A DNA stretch of 64,000 nt from Rhizophagus irregularis. Its lineage: Eukaryota > Glomeromycota > Glomeromycetes > Glomerales > Glomeraceae. A program made the position numbers and the translations under genes. The notes beneath the pieces were generated by a model that was not told where the DNA came from, did not search any database, and was given only the letters and a program-made list of their open reading frames with translations. Shown in pieces: positions 22,606-35,801 of the stretch. Location: NCBI RefSeq assembly GCF_026210795.1, contig NC_089455.1:2108001-2172000 (forward strand), in the 5' to 3' direction. Position 1 is the first letter of the stretch, and each line of letters starts with the position of its first letter.

Positions 22606-25121
22606 TTAATTATTGTCAGAATCATAAATGTTCACTTTCAATTCTTTCAATTTCTCAGTTGCTTTGGAATTTCCATTCAGAGCAGCTAATTTTATATATT
22701 TCAAAGCAGCTTTCTCATCTTTCTCCTGACCAAGTCTTCCATTAAGATAGATATCCCCTAAATTATGCATGGCAACATGATTACCATTTTCAGAAGCCAA
22801 ATTTAAGTACCTAAGGAACTCTGAAATTTTGTTTTGGTCTGTCTTAAAATCCTTCGTGGCTGCAATAGCAAATGCATAACAAAGCTGTGCACTGGGGATA
22901 CCATCATCAGCAGCTTCCTTATAGAGTTTAGTAGCTCTATCAAGATCCTTTTTGACAAATAAACCATTTTGTAAATAATATCCTTGCCAGTATTTCGCGT
23001 GAGCATTTTCAAATTTGGCATTCTCTTCAAAGCATTTCCAGGCCTTTTCATATTCTTTATTTTTATGAGCAGCAATTCCTTCTTCAAGAAGGGGTACTGT
23101 TTTTATGGGGTCAGGAAGGACATCGACAAGGGTATATTCCTCATTAAATGGTGGCAAATGAAAATCTTTGGATTTGGATCCATCCAAATCGATGGATTTA
23201 TCAGGAAGAAGCCCAGAAGAATCATCAGAGATCACGTGTTTTGAGGCTAAATTTTCCAATGTCAAAAATAGTCGTGCAATACTTATACGTTCATATGGAT
23301 TCTGACACCAGGCTTGAATTATATTTTTTATAGTCCAAAGTATAATGTAAGCATCAATTGAACAAAGAAAAGTAATTTTGTTATTTATTGCAAGGACAAA
23401 AAAAACATGAATAATCATACCTTGCCTAATAATATTTGCAAATTCCTTTTGAATTTCTTTATCTTCTGGGCTAGCAGGACCAAAATTGATTTTTTCTCTT
23501 CCACCCATCTTAACATAAGATGATATTTCATCAAACTTTCGATTTTCATAAGGAATCCTTTCGAAACATAGTTCCCATATAAGCATTCCAAAACTATTTA
23601 AATGACATTACATAATTACAAATTAACAATACGGAAAATCATGTTAAAATGTAGTACGTAGTTAAAAATATGAATTTTCTTTTAACCTAAAAATTTCACA
23701 TTTTTGAGTGTAGCCTCCTTTTGTGTATTTATCATATTCCGCTTCCGATATTTTTTCTGGTGCTAACCAATTAATGATTTTTAAAATACCAGATTTAATA
23801 TTTGAGGTTACGTCTCCTGTCATACGAGAAAGTTCAAAATTTGCAAGCTTTGGTTCTAAATTTTTGGTTATCTAATTATCATTAAATCGTGATGAGGAAA
23901 TAAAATTATTCATGTTATGTTTTTTTAAGTATTATTCTTATTATTTAAATTAATTAGTGCCGTTACACATACCATCACATTTTCACATCTGATATCGTGA
24001 TGAAATATATTAGCACCATTTAGAAACATGATACCACGACAAATATCGAGAACCATATGAACTTTTCTGTTCCATGTGATATCATATTGTTTGTAAACTT
24101 CTTTTAAATTTCCTTTTTCCGCCCATTCGAGAACCATAACAATATGATTATCAACATATGAAATTCCATAGAATAGGAGAATATTACGTGATTCACTTAT
24201 TTTTCCCAAAATTGCAAGATGAGTTTGAGTTCTTTGATATTCAAGAGTATCTTTCTTTGGGATGATTATAGGTTTGCATGCTACTTCTATACCTTGTTTA
24301 TATATTTTTCTAACAAGAAAAGGATCATTGCCACGTTGATCAGTCTTCCGAAAAATTGGTGGATCAGCTAAGAATGTTGAATCAACTTCAGGTGCATGAA
24401 CTTCGGCAAAAATTGATATGCTATTTGTACTTGAAGCTTGTGTTTTTAAAAGTTCTACGGATTGATAAACCATATTAACCTTCTGGCTAAGACCATCAAT
24501 ACCACCTTCAACTTTTTTAACAAACTGATGTGAATGAAAAGCAATTTATGGTTTAGTGAACAGTAATTAGTTGAATAACCTATTAAAACAAATAATATTA
24601 CATACTTCTAATGTTTCAGCAATATCTTCCTCAAGACTGACATTATCAATTTTTTTTTGTTCATCACTACTAATTATCATTGTAAAAGACAAATCTTTCA
24701 TCGCCGTATCATAATCATCAATCAATTCAGTGAATTTTCCCTTAATAGCTGTTGATTTTAGATATTTCCTGAAACCATGAAGGTTTGTAACATCTCCAGC
24801 GAAATCTTTAATTTTTTGCAAGATCTCCTTAAATTTTACGAAAGATTTATAAAACGCTTGTTGAAGAAATAAAGCTTCATTTTCATCTTGTCTTCGTTGT
24901 AATATATTCACAGCAAATTCAGCTGCTTCTGCACGAACAAGCAATGCCTTGCAGATTTTTTTGTTATATTGAGCGGTTTCATAAATTTTAATAATTTGGC
25001 TGATTAAATTAGTTACTGTATTGATCAAAGGCATATAAGGTTTGATCGCATTACCGATAATATTGGCGGTATCAAGGGTACCCTTAGCGAACTCTATTCC
25101 GGTAGTGGCAATAGAATCCAT
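22606..25121 (-). CDS. MLKL-like protein: N-terminal helical domain, pseudokinase, Sel1 repeats
   Basis: Five exons (25121-24606, 24524-23973, 23871-23687, 23593-23421, 23312-22606) give 710 codons with matching phases. Residues 1-172 are helical with hydrophobic heptads, resembling the four-helix membrane-acting domain of MLKL/HeLo-like proteins. A short coiled-coil-like linker follows (KKVEGGIDGLSQKVNMVYQS). The kinase-like fold spans about 230-475. It keeps the lysine (VACKPI) and the HxD...N loop (HHDIRCENVM), but it lacks a glycine-rich loop and has LANFELSR in place of DFG, so it is probably a pseudokinase. Sel1/TPR-like repeats occupy about 540-700 (for example AKYWQGYYLQNG and AMHNLGDIYLNGRLGQ). 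Fungal HeLo/MLKL-type domains are known in programmed cell death; the role here is inferred. The gene is divergent from the 25275 kinase. Confidence 0.85.
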
Positions 25122-25274
25122 TATATAAATTTTGATGAGATGTTGGCACTTTGCAGGTATTTATGTAAATGCAATCTGCATACGTAGTGTCACGATTTAC
25201 GCCTTAATGTAGTGTCACGAACTGCGTGTCAAAAAAAAAATCTTGTTTTTCGTTAATTCGAATTCAAAGACGAA
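25122..25274. promoter_or_regulatory. 153-bp shared promoter of a divergent gene pair
   Basis: The two start codons face away from each other across only 153 bp, so both genes must draw on this segment. It contains the direct repeat GTAGTGTCACGA at 25184-25195 and 25209-25220, spaced 25 bp, the only obvious repeated word. It could be a binding site for a common regulator. Confidence 0.6.
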
Positions 25275-26851
25275 ATGGATTCCCGAGACGAAACAGAAAT
25301 TCCAAAAAAATCCATCGAAAATATGCAAACATCTTCATCTTTTGATGATATTATTAGATTTGAAGAATATGGTGTATGCTCCCAATGTCAAAAATTTAAT
25401 ACAAATTATGGATGGTGTATATTATGTGATCCTAAAAAATTGAATCAAGGGTGGACGAGTGGAAATACAGAAATTGATGAATTTATCAAAGAAACTCAAC
25501 TCATAGCTGAGTCATATACGGAGAATTTTCTTGAATGGATTCCATTTGATAGATTCGAAAATATTGTTAAGATAGGGGAAGGAGGATTTAGCACCGTTTA
25601 TCGTGCAACTTGGATGGATGGATATAGAGTATTATGTTTTGACAATAATTTATACGAACAGAATGTACCATCACGTAGCAAACCAGTTACAGTGGCATTA
25701 AAAACTCTGGGAAAATTTATGAAAGCCTCAAGTGATTCTTTACGAGAGGTAGTGTATTTGAACCTATAAAAAACAATTAAAATCGTATTAACAAAATTTT
25801 TTTTAAAAAAATTCTAATAGTTTAAAACTCATTATAATTGTGGTAGATTGACAATCCAAGTATATGGATTTACCCAACATACATCTACTAAAGAATATAT
25901 GGTGATTCTCACATATGCTGATAAAGGAGATCTTCGGGACTATTTATCTTCTAATTTTTGCAATCTCAATTGGGAAAAAAAATTAACATTGCTTTACACA
26001 TTATCTAAAGATTTATTCCCAATTCATAATGCTGGCTATACGCATGGTGACTTTCATAGTGGAAATATTTTACAATTAAGTAATAAAAGTGATCTTAATG
26101 ACGATATTATTGCATCATCTGCTCCTGCATCATATGCCGCAATACAGTATGTTCCTAATTTAGATACAGATATTTGTTCATACATTGCTGACTTGGGATT
26201 ATCAGCTCCTAAAGGTAAATTGAATGATGAAGTATATGGTGTATTGCCATATGTTGCGCCAGAGGTTTTACGTGGAGATCCATACACAGCTGCTGCTGAT
26301 ATTTACAGCTTTGGTATTGTGATGACAGAAGTATCGACTGGCAGGCCTCCGTTTAAGGATTATCCATTTGATATCAGTCTTGCACTCAAAATCAACAAAG
26401 GGTTAAGGCCAGAATTTGCAGAAGGAACTCCAGAATGTTATATTAAATTAGCAAACCAATGCATGGATAATGACAGTTCAAAACGACCACGTATAAAAAG
26501 AATTCAGGCAATATTGTTTAATTGGAGAAATATAATTCAAGGAATGCAAGGGATACTAGGAGATTCATCTGCAGGGGAGATTAAAATCAAAAAAGAATTT
26601 GAAGCTTCCGATAAAATAATTCCTATTTTTACAACAACCTTGCAAAAACATCAAGAAGTTTACAGAAGCCAGCGAATTCCAAATTTAATAAATTATGATG
26701 ATGAAGTTCAAAAGAACTCCTCTAATGCTACAGGTAATGGGCAAATAATCCTTTTTAATGCATGATATTTATTTTTAGTTCAAAATGTTTAATTTATATT
26801 TGATCTTTTTTAGATTCTCTTGAAAATTTTTCGATTTCTGACTTTGATTAA
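25275..26851 (+). CDS. TKL-type protein kinase with N-terminal zinc-ribbon-like motif
   Basis: Three exons (25275-25748, 25821-26733, 26814-26851) give 474 codons. An N-terminal CSQC...CILC motif looks like a small zinc ribbon, common in the expanded kinases of this fungal group. The kinase domain starts near residue 95 with IGEGGFSTVYRATW. It has VALKTL for the lysine, a catalytic loop HGDFHSGNIL (HGD for HRD, with D and N kept), DLG for DFG (IADLGLSAP) and APEVLRG, so it may well be active. The substrate is unknown. The head-to-head position with the MLKL-like gene recalls RIPK3-MLKL pairing, but these kinases are so numerous in such genomes that chance is possible. The terminal 38-nt exon was chosen because the acceptor TTTTTTAG gives an in-frame acidic C-terminus. 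Confidence 0.9.
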
Positions 26852-27720
26852 TTTACATCTACGGATAAAATTCATACGTGATATTCATTTCACACCAGAA
26901 AAGTAATACGTATCTTACGCGAAGGATGATCAAAACATTACGTAAACTAAATTCGATATGATAATGATAATAAAAATTTTGTTTACCTTATAAAAAATAT
27001 CTATACTGTAAATTAGACATAAAGTTCGTAAGATGTGGTACATCATGTAAAATATTTTGTTAAATAATAAAAATTGTAAAAATAAAAAAAAAAAGTGGTG
27101 AAATCGAAAATAAAGAATAAACTGTAATTAAATACTCGAATAAAAAAAATATGCTTAACAAAATTATCATCAATTAATATAATAGAATTATAATTGTAAA
27201 CAATTTTTTTTTTAAAACTTTCATAACCTTTTTTTTTTGCAAAAAAAATTTTATTTATAAAAATAATTTTTGATAAATTGTTTTACCAAACACTTTTGTT
27301 ATTCCATCAATTCATTTATTTTTCATCTATTTTTTTAATTTTATTTTTTTCGCTTGTTTCTTCGATTTGAAGGCTGCACTTTAATTTGTATCGAGTTTAC
27401 GGTTTACCACATGTAAAATGTGCAGTTAATACTTGTGCTAAAATCAACTATTTAGATTTTTATACAAAATTGCGCTCCGAACGTAAAATTTTTTGCTCCA
27501 AAAGCCTCTAAATAGCCTTAAAGCCAACTGAAACCGTGAATATGAATCAAGATCGTCAAAATTTCATTTCTGCTTTCGTTAACAATAAAATAACTAAATA
27601 ATTTTTTATTAATTAACAATAATTTCGGGATAAATCAGACTTTATTTAAAGATTCCTAATAGTTAAAAAATATGTAAATTTATATTTGTATATACTAAAA
27701 GAAAGTGCTTAACAATGAAG
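26852..27720. other. Spacer between the kinase and the small secreted-peptide gene
   Basis: AT-rich, with no open frame of note. It contains the 3' flanks of two converging genes. Nothing else is recognised. Confidence 0.5.
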
Positions 27721-27944
27721 CTACTGATATTTCGGACAATAGCAACGGTTATGGTGAAGAGTACATCCAGGATCACAGCGCAATTGAGCTTTAAAAATAA
27801 ATTTATTTATTTTTTTTTTTTTAAAAAAAGGAAAGAAAAATTAAACATAATAAAATAATAAGCTTTATTTAATTATTAACCTTCAGAAACCGACGCTAAG
27901 GCTGAAATGATTACGATCACGTAAAAAAGAGTTCTGACATTCAT
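27721..27944 (-). CDS. Small secreted cysteine-rich peptide (43 aa)
   Basis: Two exons on the minus strand, 27944-27881 and 27788-27721, flank a 92-bp GT-AG intron and join in phase. The first 22 residues form a clear signal peptide (MNVRTLFYVIVIISALASVS then EA). The predicted mature peptide is about 20 residues and carries four cysteines spaced C-x3-C-x6-C-x-C (CDPGCTLHHNRCYC), which could form two disulfides. A stop follows CPKYQ. The intron position just after the signal peptide is typical of small secreted proteins. It is far below usual gene-finder length limits. A host-directed or extracellular role is plausible but not shown. Confidence 0.7.
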
Positions 27945-28095
27945 GATTTTTTAAAAAGTTTTATTTTTCGTAAAGAATTATATTTCGATTTATTCAATGT
28001 TTTTTTTATTAAAATATGAAAGATTTATGATATTTTACGTCCTGTAAAAACATAACACCAAGTGATTATATATCGTTATTCCAAAATTGATCGAC

Positions 28096-28800
28096 ATCAG
28101 GTGGTTTGGTGTTTTGAGAGTTGGGATGGTAAAGTCCTAGGTCCTGGACCTAAAGACCTGGTCCTAGGACCTAGTCTGCAGATCTTTAAGGACCAGGTCC
28201 TAAATAAATAGTCCTAGCAATATCAATATATATTAGATAGAAATCAAACATAGGCCATAAGTAAAATTATATTATGTTTAAATTATATACTGTATAGTTT
28301 GCTAATTATAAAAAATGCACTGCGATATTGCAATGCAATTTTTATATAATTAAAATCATATAAAAAAGTGAGTTGCGATATTGCGATTATATTAAAATCA
28401 TATAAAAAGGTGAATCGCAATACCGCAATTCACTTTTTTATATAGAATCAATATAAAAAAGTGAATCGCAATACCGCAACTCACTTTTTTATATAAAGTC
28501 AATATAAAATAGTGAATTACAATACCCAACTCACTTTTTATATAAAATCAATATAAAAAAGTGAATTCCAATACCGCAACTCACTTTTTTTATGTAAAAT
28601 CAATATAAAAAAGTGAATCCCAATACCCCAACTCACTTTTTTTATATTTAGTTATCACTAGATCCATAATAACTTAGTTCAGAACCTGGTCTACAGGTCT
28701 GTTCAATAGGACTTATAGGTCCCAGGACCAGGACCGGACCAGGACCGACCACCATCTCTACGGCAAAAACACCACTAAAAAATTTTCAGTAATGTGACTT
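28096..28800. mobile_element. TIR element carrying GGTCCTRG-rich arms and an internal tandem repeat
   Basis: The left arm (about 28096-28215, with GGGATGGTAAAGTCCTAGGT and repeated GGTCCTGGACC words) is imperfectly complementary to the right arm (about 28680-28800, with GGACCAGGACCGACCACCAT). Between them lie six 55-60 bp units described separately. No coding sequence; probably a non-autonomous DNA transposon, family unassigned (the TAGAGATGG-like end would suit hAT). Confidence 0.5.
28330..28655. repeat. Tandem palindromic repeat, about 55-60 bp unit, six copies
   Basis: Each unit reads AAAAAAGTGAATCGCAATAC then CGCAACTCACTTTTTTATAT. It is a hairpin, and the hairpins are joined by TATAAAATCA linkers. 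Copies diverge slightly (CCCAAC for CGCAAC in later units), so the array is not brand new. Confidence 0.8.
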
Positions 28801-29451
28801 GACAAGTTTTATTGGTCAGATTTATTTTGTACAACATTATAGAGAAAAATTTTTGCAGCTTTTTTCAAGGAAAAAAATAGTGAGAGAACATTTACTTGTA
28901 ATTTTTATAAAAAAAATATATAAAGAAATATTTATTTAAATATTTCTTATCAGTTATAATCCTTTTCACTTTATAAAATTTATTGTTGGTTTTTTTTTAT
29001 TAAAGTAAGTGAATAAATTATTTATTATTTTAGAAATTTAACAATAAATTTTCATGTTATTTAATAATAGTAATTTTTTTTTGTTTTTTTTTTTAATGAT
29101 TTATATATGCTTTATTGATATGTAGTTTATATACCATACAAACAACTGAAATTATCATAAGCTTTAATAATAGTAATTAAAAGATAATTTTTATAATATA
29201 TTAAATGGAAAAGTCTTATTCTTATTCAAAACTTGATAAAATACAATAAGTTTAAGAAAATAAAATAAAATAAATTATAATAAAAAAATAATATATATTT
29301 CAAGATGAATTACTGGAAAAAACACGCAAATACAAAACAGTTAGGATAAGAACTGAGAAGTAAGAACTGTAAAAAATATTACTTTTCATTGATATAGTAT
29401 CTATTATTTTTAGATTAGTAGTATAAAGTCACATTACTGAAAATTTTTTGG
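28774..29451. mobile_element. Possible TIR element between inverted ACTAAAAAATTTTCAGTAAT ends
   Basis: A 25-bp sequence at 28774-28798 recurs inverted at 29428-29451 (GTCACATTACTGAAAATTTT), enclosing 630 bp of AT-rich DNA. Weaker similarity continues outward on both sides into the neighbouring element, so nesting or rearrangement is likely and the borders are uncertain. Confidence 0.4.
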
Positions 29452-29489
29452 TAAAATTTTTGAGGTAGTTGGTGAGATCAAAGTGGCAT

Positions 29490-32400
29490 ATATTTGGACT
29501 ATTATAGGTTTTTTACTGTGGTTTAGTTTAAATTGGAGGGATTGTTTGAAATGAGATGGATATTCTTTTGGAAATTAACACATGATACTAAAAAGTTTCC
29601 ATTTAATTTACTCTTAGATAGTTTATTAACTCTGGTAATATAGTTATTTAGAAAATTTGTTTTTATTAACCAGTATAGGAGGTATTCATATTGGCGGATT
29701 TGTTCACTTTTGCATAATGCTAAATTTTGAATGATTTTCATAATATCTGTCACCCAAAACTGGTTTGTAATGTCATAAAATCACCTGATTGAATATCACT
29801 TGACTAAATAATAAGTTGAGTGAAAATCTATATTTGCGAAATTTAAATTATTTAACGTAAAATAGACACAAAAAAACCCATTTCGTTAACAAAAAACCCA
29901 TTTCTTACCTGCATAGTATTTTTAATGTGTATGATTAGAAAGTAAGTATGTTTTAATAAAACAAAAAGTAAAATAAAAATTTATATAGACACAATAGCTA
30001 TGAATATTTATAAAAGTATTCTAAGACTCATTTAATATTTAAAAATTTTTTTTTTTATAATAACTTTTATAAAATTGTCTATTTTTTGCATTTTTCAAAA
30101 CATATTATTAAGAGACAGATCGTCATTCAATCGGAGAAAATGATCGACATTCTATAATTAATTTTACGGGCTTTGTAATTAATAAAAAAAAATTTTTTGG
30201 AATTTCTTGTTCTTTACTATAAATTTTTTTCCAATAAGTGAAAAAAAACAGTATACAATAACTTTCATGTCCAAAAAAAATATTTCATAAACTTGCACTA
30301 TAGGTATACATATGTAGTTTTAGTAGAAACTGTACAGGTTTAACAAAGAATGTGAATATTAAAAAGATTCAAATAAAACTAAATAAAGATTTAAAAACTA
30401 AATAAAAAACCAAATATAGCTTAGTTACGGTGAAAAATGTTCAAAAATTTTTCATCCAATATTTGGGTTAATAGGAAATTTACCGTCAGAATCTTGCGTT
30501 CTTACATAGAAAAGTCAAAGACGCGAAACTCTAGCGATTTCAAACTTTGCAAGTGGCTTAGCTAGGATTGTCACTATTAATTACCGTCTTTAAAATTTGT
30601 GTATCATATCACATGATGATATGACAATCCGGTAAAAAAGGAGTATTAGCCATTTTTAGCGATAATTTGCGTAAATCGGCATTATTAAAATTCTCCGGTT
30701 GAGTGGCGATTTGTCCCTTAATTTTTATTTATCTTGCTATAGACAAAATAGGAACTTTTATATTCAAACAAATTGTAAGCATATGTATTATTGATTTTTA
30801 CATAAAAAAGATTTGAAGCTATTGTATAAAGTGAGATTCCACAACAGATATTATCAGTATTGCTAAGAATAATATTTATTGTATTTTGGTTTAAAAGAAC
30901 TATTTATCAAATTTATCAAATTATTGTATTAATAAAACCAAATAAAATTTTTTTAATGTTCGTCCCAGATCCTACTGTACCATATGTAATAATTTGTGTA
31001 ATAAAAGTACCTTAAAATAAACATGTTAATTAGAGGGTGAACAAATCTGCCGATATGTTACCAACTAGAGGCTAGCAGTTTTAATTTACAGATATGGATT
31101 ATATTTTACTTGAATTTTAACTTGATGTATCAGTGATAGTGTTTTTTTTGGATTTTTATGCTGTGGAGTTTTTGTTTTATTGCACATATTCTTTACATTA
31201 GACCTTCTTTCTAAATGTATTTACCAGTTTAAGTAAATTATTTTGCAATGGTAATTTAGTAGTATTGTCTCAATTTGTAATTCTTTATGTAATATTTTGC
31301 TTAAAATCGCATCATATTAGATTTCTAACTAATATCTATTAATAAAATAAAAATACTTATGAATATGCCATAATGCCATATATATTTAGAAAAGCATAAG
31401 CTTTATATTATTTATATACATGGAATAATAAATGCTTATTTTTACAGCAGCTATAAATTCTAAATATCGATAAATTAAAAATTGTCACGTTAGCTACTGC
31501 AAGTTATATAAAACTAAGTTATTCACAGTCTTCTTGAATTAAAAATTATTCAAGTATTATTTATATATCTAGTATAATGTTTAAATTATATAAATTAATA
31601 TTTTTGTTTAAAAAACTTATATAATAAGTTTCAATATATAAAGTAATTTAACAATAACTTTATCTTTTTATTTTACTGCCAGTACATTTAAACAATTTTA
31701 AATACAATAAATAGTAAGTATTTTAAATATTATTGTTATATATATAAAAATATTTATAGTAATACTTACACTTTAAGTCACCTTTTTTTACTTTTTAGTA
31801 TTTTACATTCTTTTTACCATCTGCTGTATATTTTATTCCACCTTTTATTCTATTTTTAATTATTTTTTTTACATTTATAAAATTAATTTTACTTATAATT
31901 ATTATTTTAAAAACATTCATATATAAATCATTAAAAAAAAAAAATTATTTTAAAAACATTGAAAATAATTTAGATTATTCTATTATTATTGAAAATATTG
32001 TTATTTCTACTAAACAAAAGTTTATTTATATATTTGGCTTGAATTTTTTTATATTTTCAAAATAATTATTAATTATATTTATTTAAATTTGAAAGATTTT
32101 AAATAAATTATCTAAAATCTAAAGATATAATTTAATAAAGTTTATATATTAAAATTAAAATCAGAAAAATACAAATCTTATAATTATATTTATTGCATTT
32201 TTGCATTTTTGCATTTGTAATTGAATAACAAATAATTCTATTTAAAAAAAAATTAATTAAAGTAATGTTTTAGAAAAATATTCTATTGTAAAAATTATAA
32301 AAAAAAAAAAACAAATACAGTAAGTATACCTCCATTAAGATCAAATATAAATATGTATTTATAGAAGATATGTATTAAAGTTGTTTGTTAAAACCTTCCC

Positions 32401-32975
32401 AAACTTCCGCAATTAGTTTTGCCAAAATTTTACTATAAGTTTATTATAATTTTAATAAGATTTAGTATTTATAATAAGTTTTGTCAAGTTTTGCTTTTTT
32501 TAGAATTTTGCTAACTTTTTAATAAAACTTTAATATAGTTTTGATAAAGTTTCACTATTTCAGCATTTCTTCAACTTGTTAAAACTTCTTAGTATTTCTA
32601 GCAACCTTAATATACATTTATATGATTTATAAAATTTTATATTATAGATGTAAAAAATATACTTTATTATTATTTATTATATTATTATTAACTTTTCTAT
32701 ATTTAAAACCTATTATTATTAAAATATAACTATTATATTATTTAATTAAATTTATGTATATATAATTAGTGAATTAAAATTTAAAATTATGTGAATATAT
32801 TTAAAAATATATTTTAATATAGATGAATGTATTTAACTATTAAATCTTAAGTTTAGAATTGAACTGAATTTAAAAGTATATTTATAAATAAAGTATTAAA
32901 TATATTTATAAAAGGTATACTTAAAAAAATTAATTATAATTATATTAATAAATTATGCAAATTTATTTCTTATTA
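29490..32975. other. AT-rich spacer
   Basis: I see no supported gene. The minus-strand frame at 29753-29523 (TDIMKIIQNLALCKSEQ) has ordinary amino-acid composition and may be a fragment of a dispersed gene, but it has no recognised domain or splice partners. A block at 30460-30720 is richer in G and C and includes an imperfect palindrome near 30605-30632, purpose unknown. Confidence 0.45.
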
Positions 32976-33377
32976 CAGTCAACTCTTAATATAACGAAGT
33001 TGGTGTTCAGGCTGATCAGGCCTTCGTTATAGGAATATTCATTAATATGATGGGAAAATCTGGCATAACCTGTAAAATTTTTGTATATTATGGTATATTG
33101 TCATATAATAATTGTATCTTATAATGCAAAAATGCAAGTTACATAAAATATCATCATTATATTGAAAAAAATTCGTTATGAAAGAAAATTCGTTATTAAA
33201 AGGAGTATTTTTCATATACGGTTTATAAAATTTACTTCATTAAACGGTATACAGCATTTAATTAGTAAAATTCGGTATAATGAGATTTTTTTCATATGTT
33301 AAAATCTGTACTATACTGAAGATCCGTTATATTGTAAAATTCGTTATATCAAAATTCATTATAAGAAGAGTTGACTG
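32976..33377. mobile_element. Tc1/pogo-like MITE, copy 2 (402 bp, inverted)
   Basis: A near full-length copy of the 4988-5390 element in the opposite orientation, bounded by CAGTCAACTC / GAGTTGACTG and flanked by TA at 32974-32975 and 33378-33379. The interior matches along its whole length with scattered substitutions. Confidence 0.85.
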
Positions 33378-34594
33378 TAATTTGTAAAAAAGAATTAAAG
33401 TATTATATAATAAAACTTATGATTCTATAAATATAAATATAAATAAAACATATATTGTTATAAATTTAAAAAAAAAAATAATTAAATGAAAATAAAAGTA
33501 GCAAAAATTTAAAATGTAATAATTCAATAAATAATAAATATAATTATACATTTATTTTAATTAAAATTATTTAACTTAATTTTTTTGGTTATTACAAATT
33601 ATAATAGTTTTTTCAAAAAATTTTATGTCTAACATAATAATAATATAAAATTTTTTTTTTGTATATATAGAAATAAAAATATTAAAGTTAATTATTATTA
33701 AAAGAAAAAAATTTTAATTGATTTTAAAAAGACTTATATAAAGCAATTTTGAGTATTATAATTTTTATAACTATGTTTTGTAATTACTATATAAAATTTA
33801 TAAAATCATAATTGTCAGGAAAAATTTTCACTACTTAATTTTTAAAGTTTTTAAAGTTTAATTTATTAAGTAAAATTTCAAGAAAAATTCATGGAAATTT
33901 TCTCTAATACTGAAGTTTAAAGTCCAATTAACAAATTAAAATTATCATTTTTTTAAGACTAAATTAATTATAAAAAGAATTATTTTTTTTTAATTAACTA
34001 AACTCTTTATCTGAAAAATTATTTAATATAGCAGGTAGTTTGTTTATTTAATTTATTTAATTCTATTATTACATATTTATATAAGATTAAATTCATATAA
34101 ACATTTTGTATCAAAATATATTATTTAATAGCTGAATATTTGAAGTTGAAACGATATGCTTTAAGTTCATACGTACATTAAAAAAAAAAATTTAATTAGA
34201 ACTTTAGATCTTGATCTTTTTGTTTCTCATATTAGTAGAGAGAAAGAAAATACATAAACCTATTCCACTTATAAAAATTAATCAGATAAAGTTACAATAA
34301 TAATAAAAATTACATAGTATCAAATTTTTAAACACTAATCTCACGTGATACATAAAGACGACAAATAGGAGCAAAAAAAAACTAAGTAGTTAACAAACGA
34401 GGGGTGATACGGTATGACAACTTTACATTCCCCAACTCTAACGTCAATAAAGCCATTGCGATAAATAAATTTTAATTTAATCATTTATTATCATTACAAT
34501 ACAGTAAAAAAATAAGTATACATATAATTATACATTTCTTTAACAATAAATTTTCATTAATTATATATGATAAAAAAAAATTCCATTTTGCTTT
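33378..34594. other. AT-rich spacer, 3' flank of the UPRT gene
   Basis: No gene or repeat of note was found. Confidence 0.5.
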
Positions 34595-35801
<1,207 letters not shown>

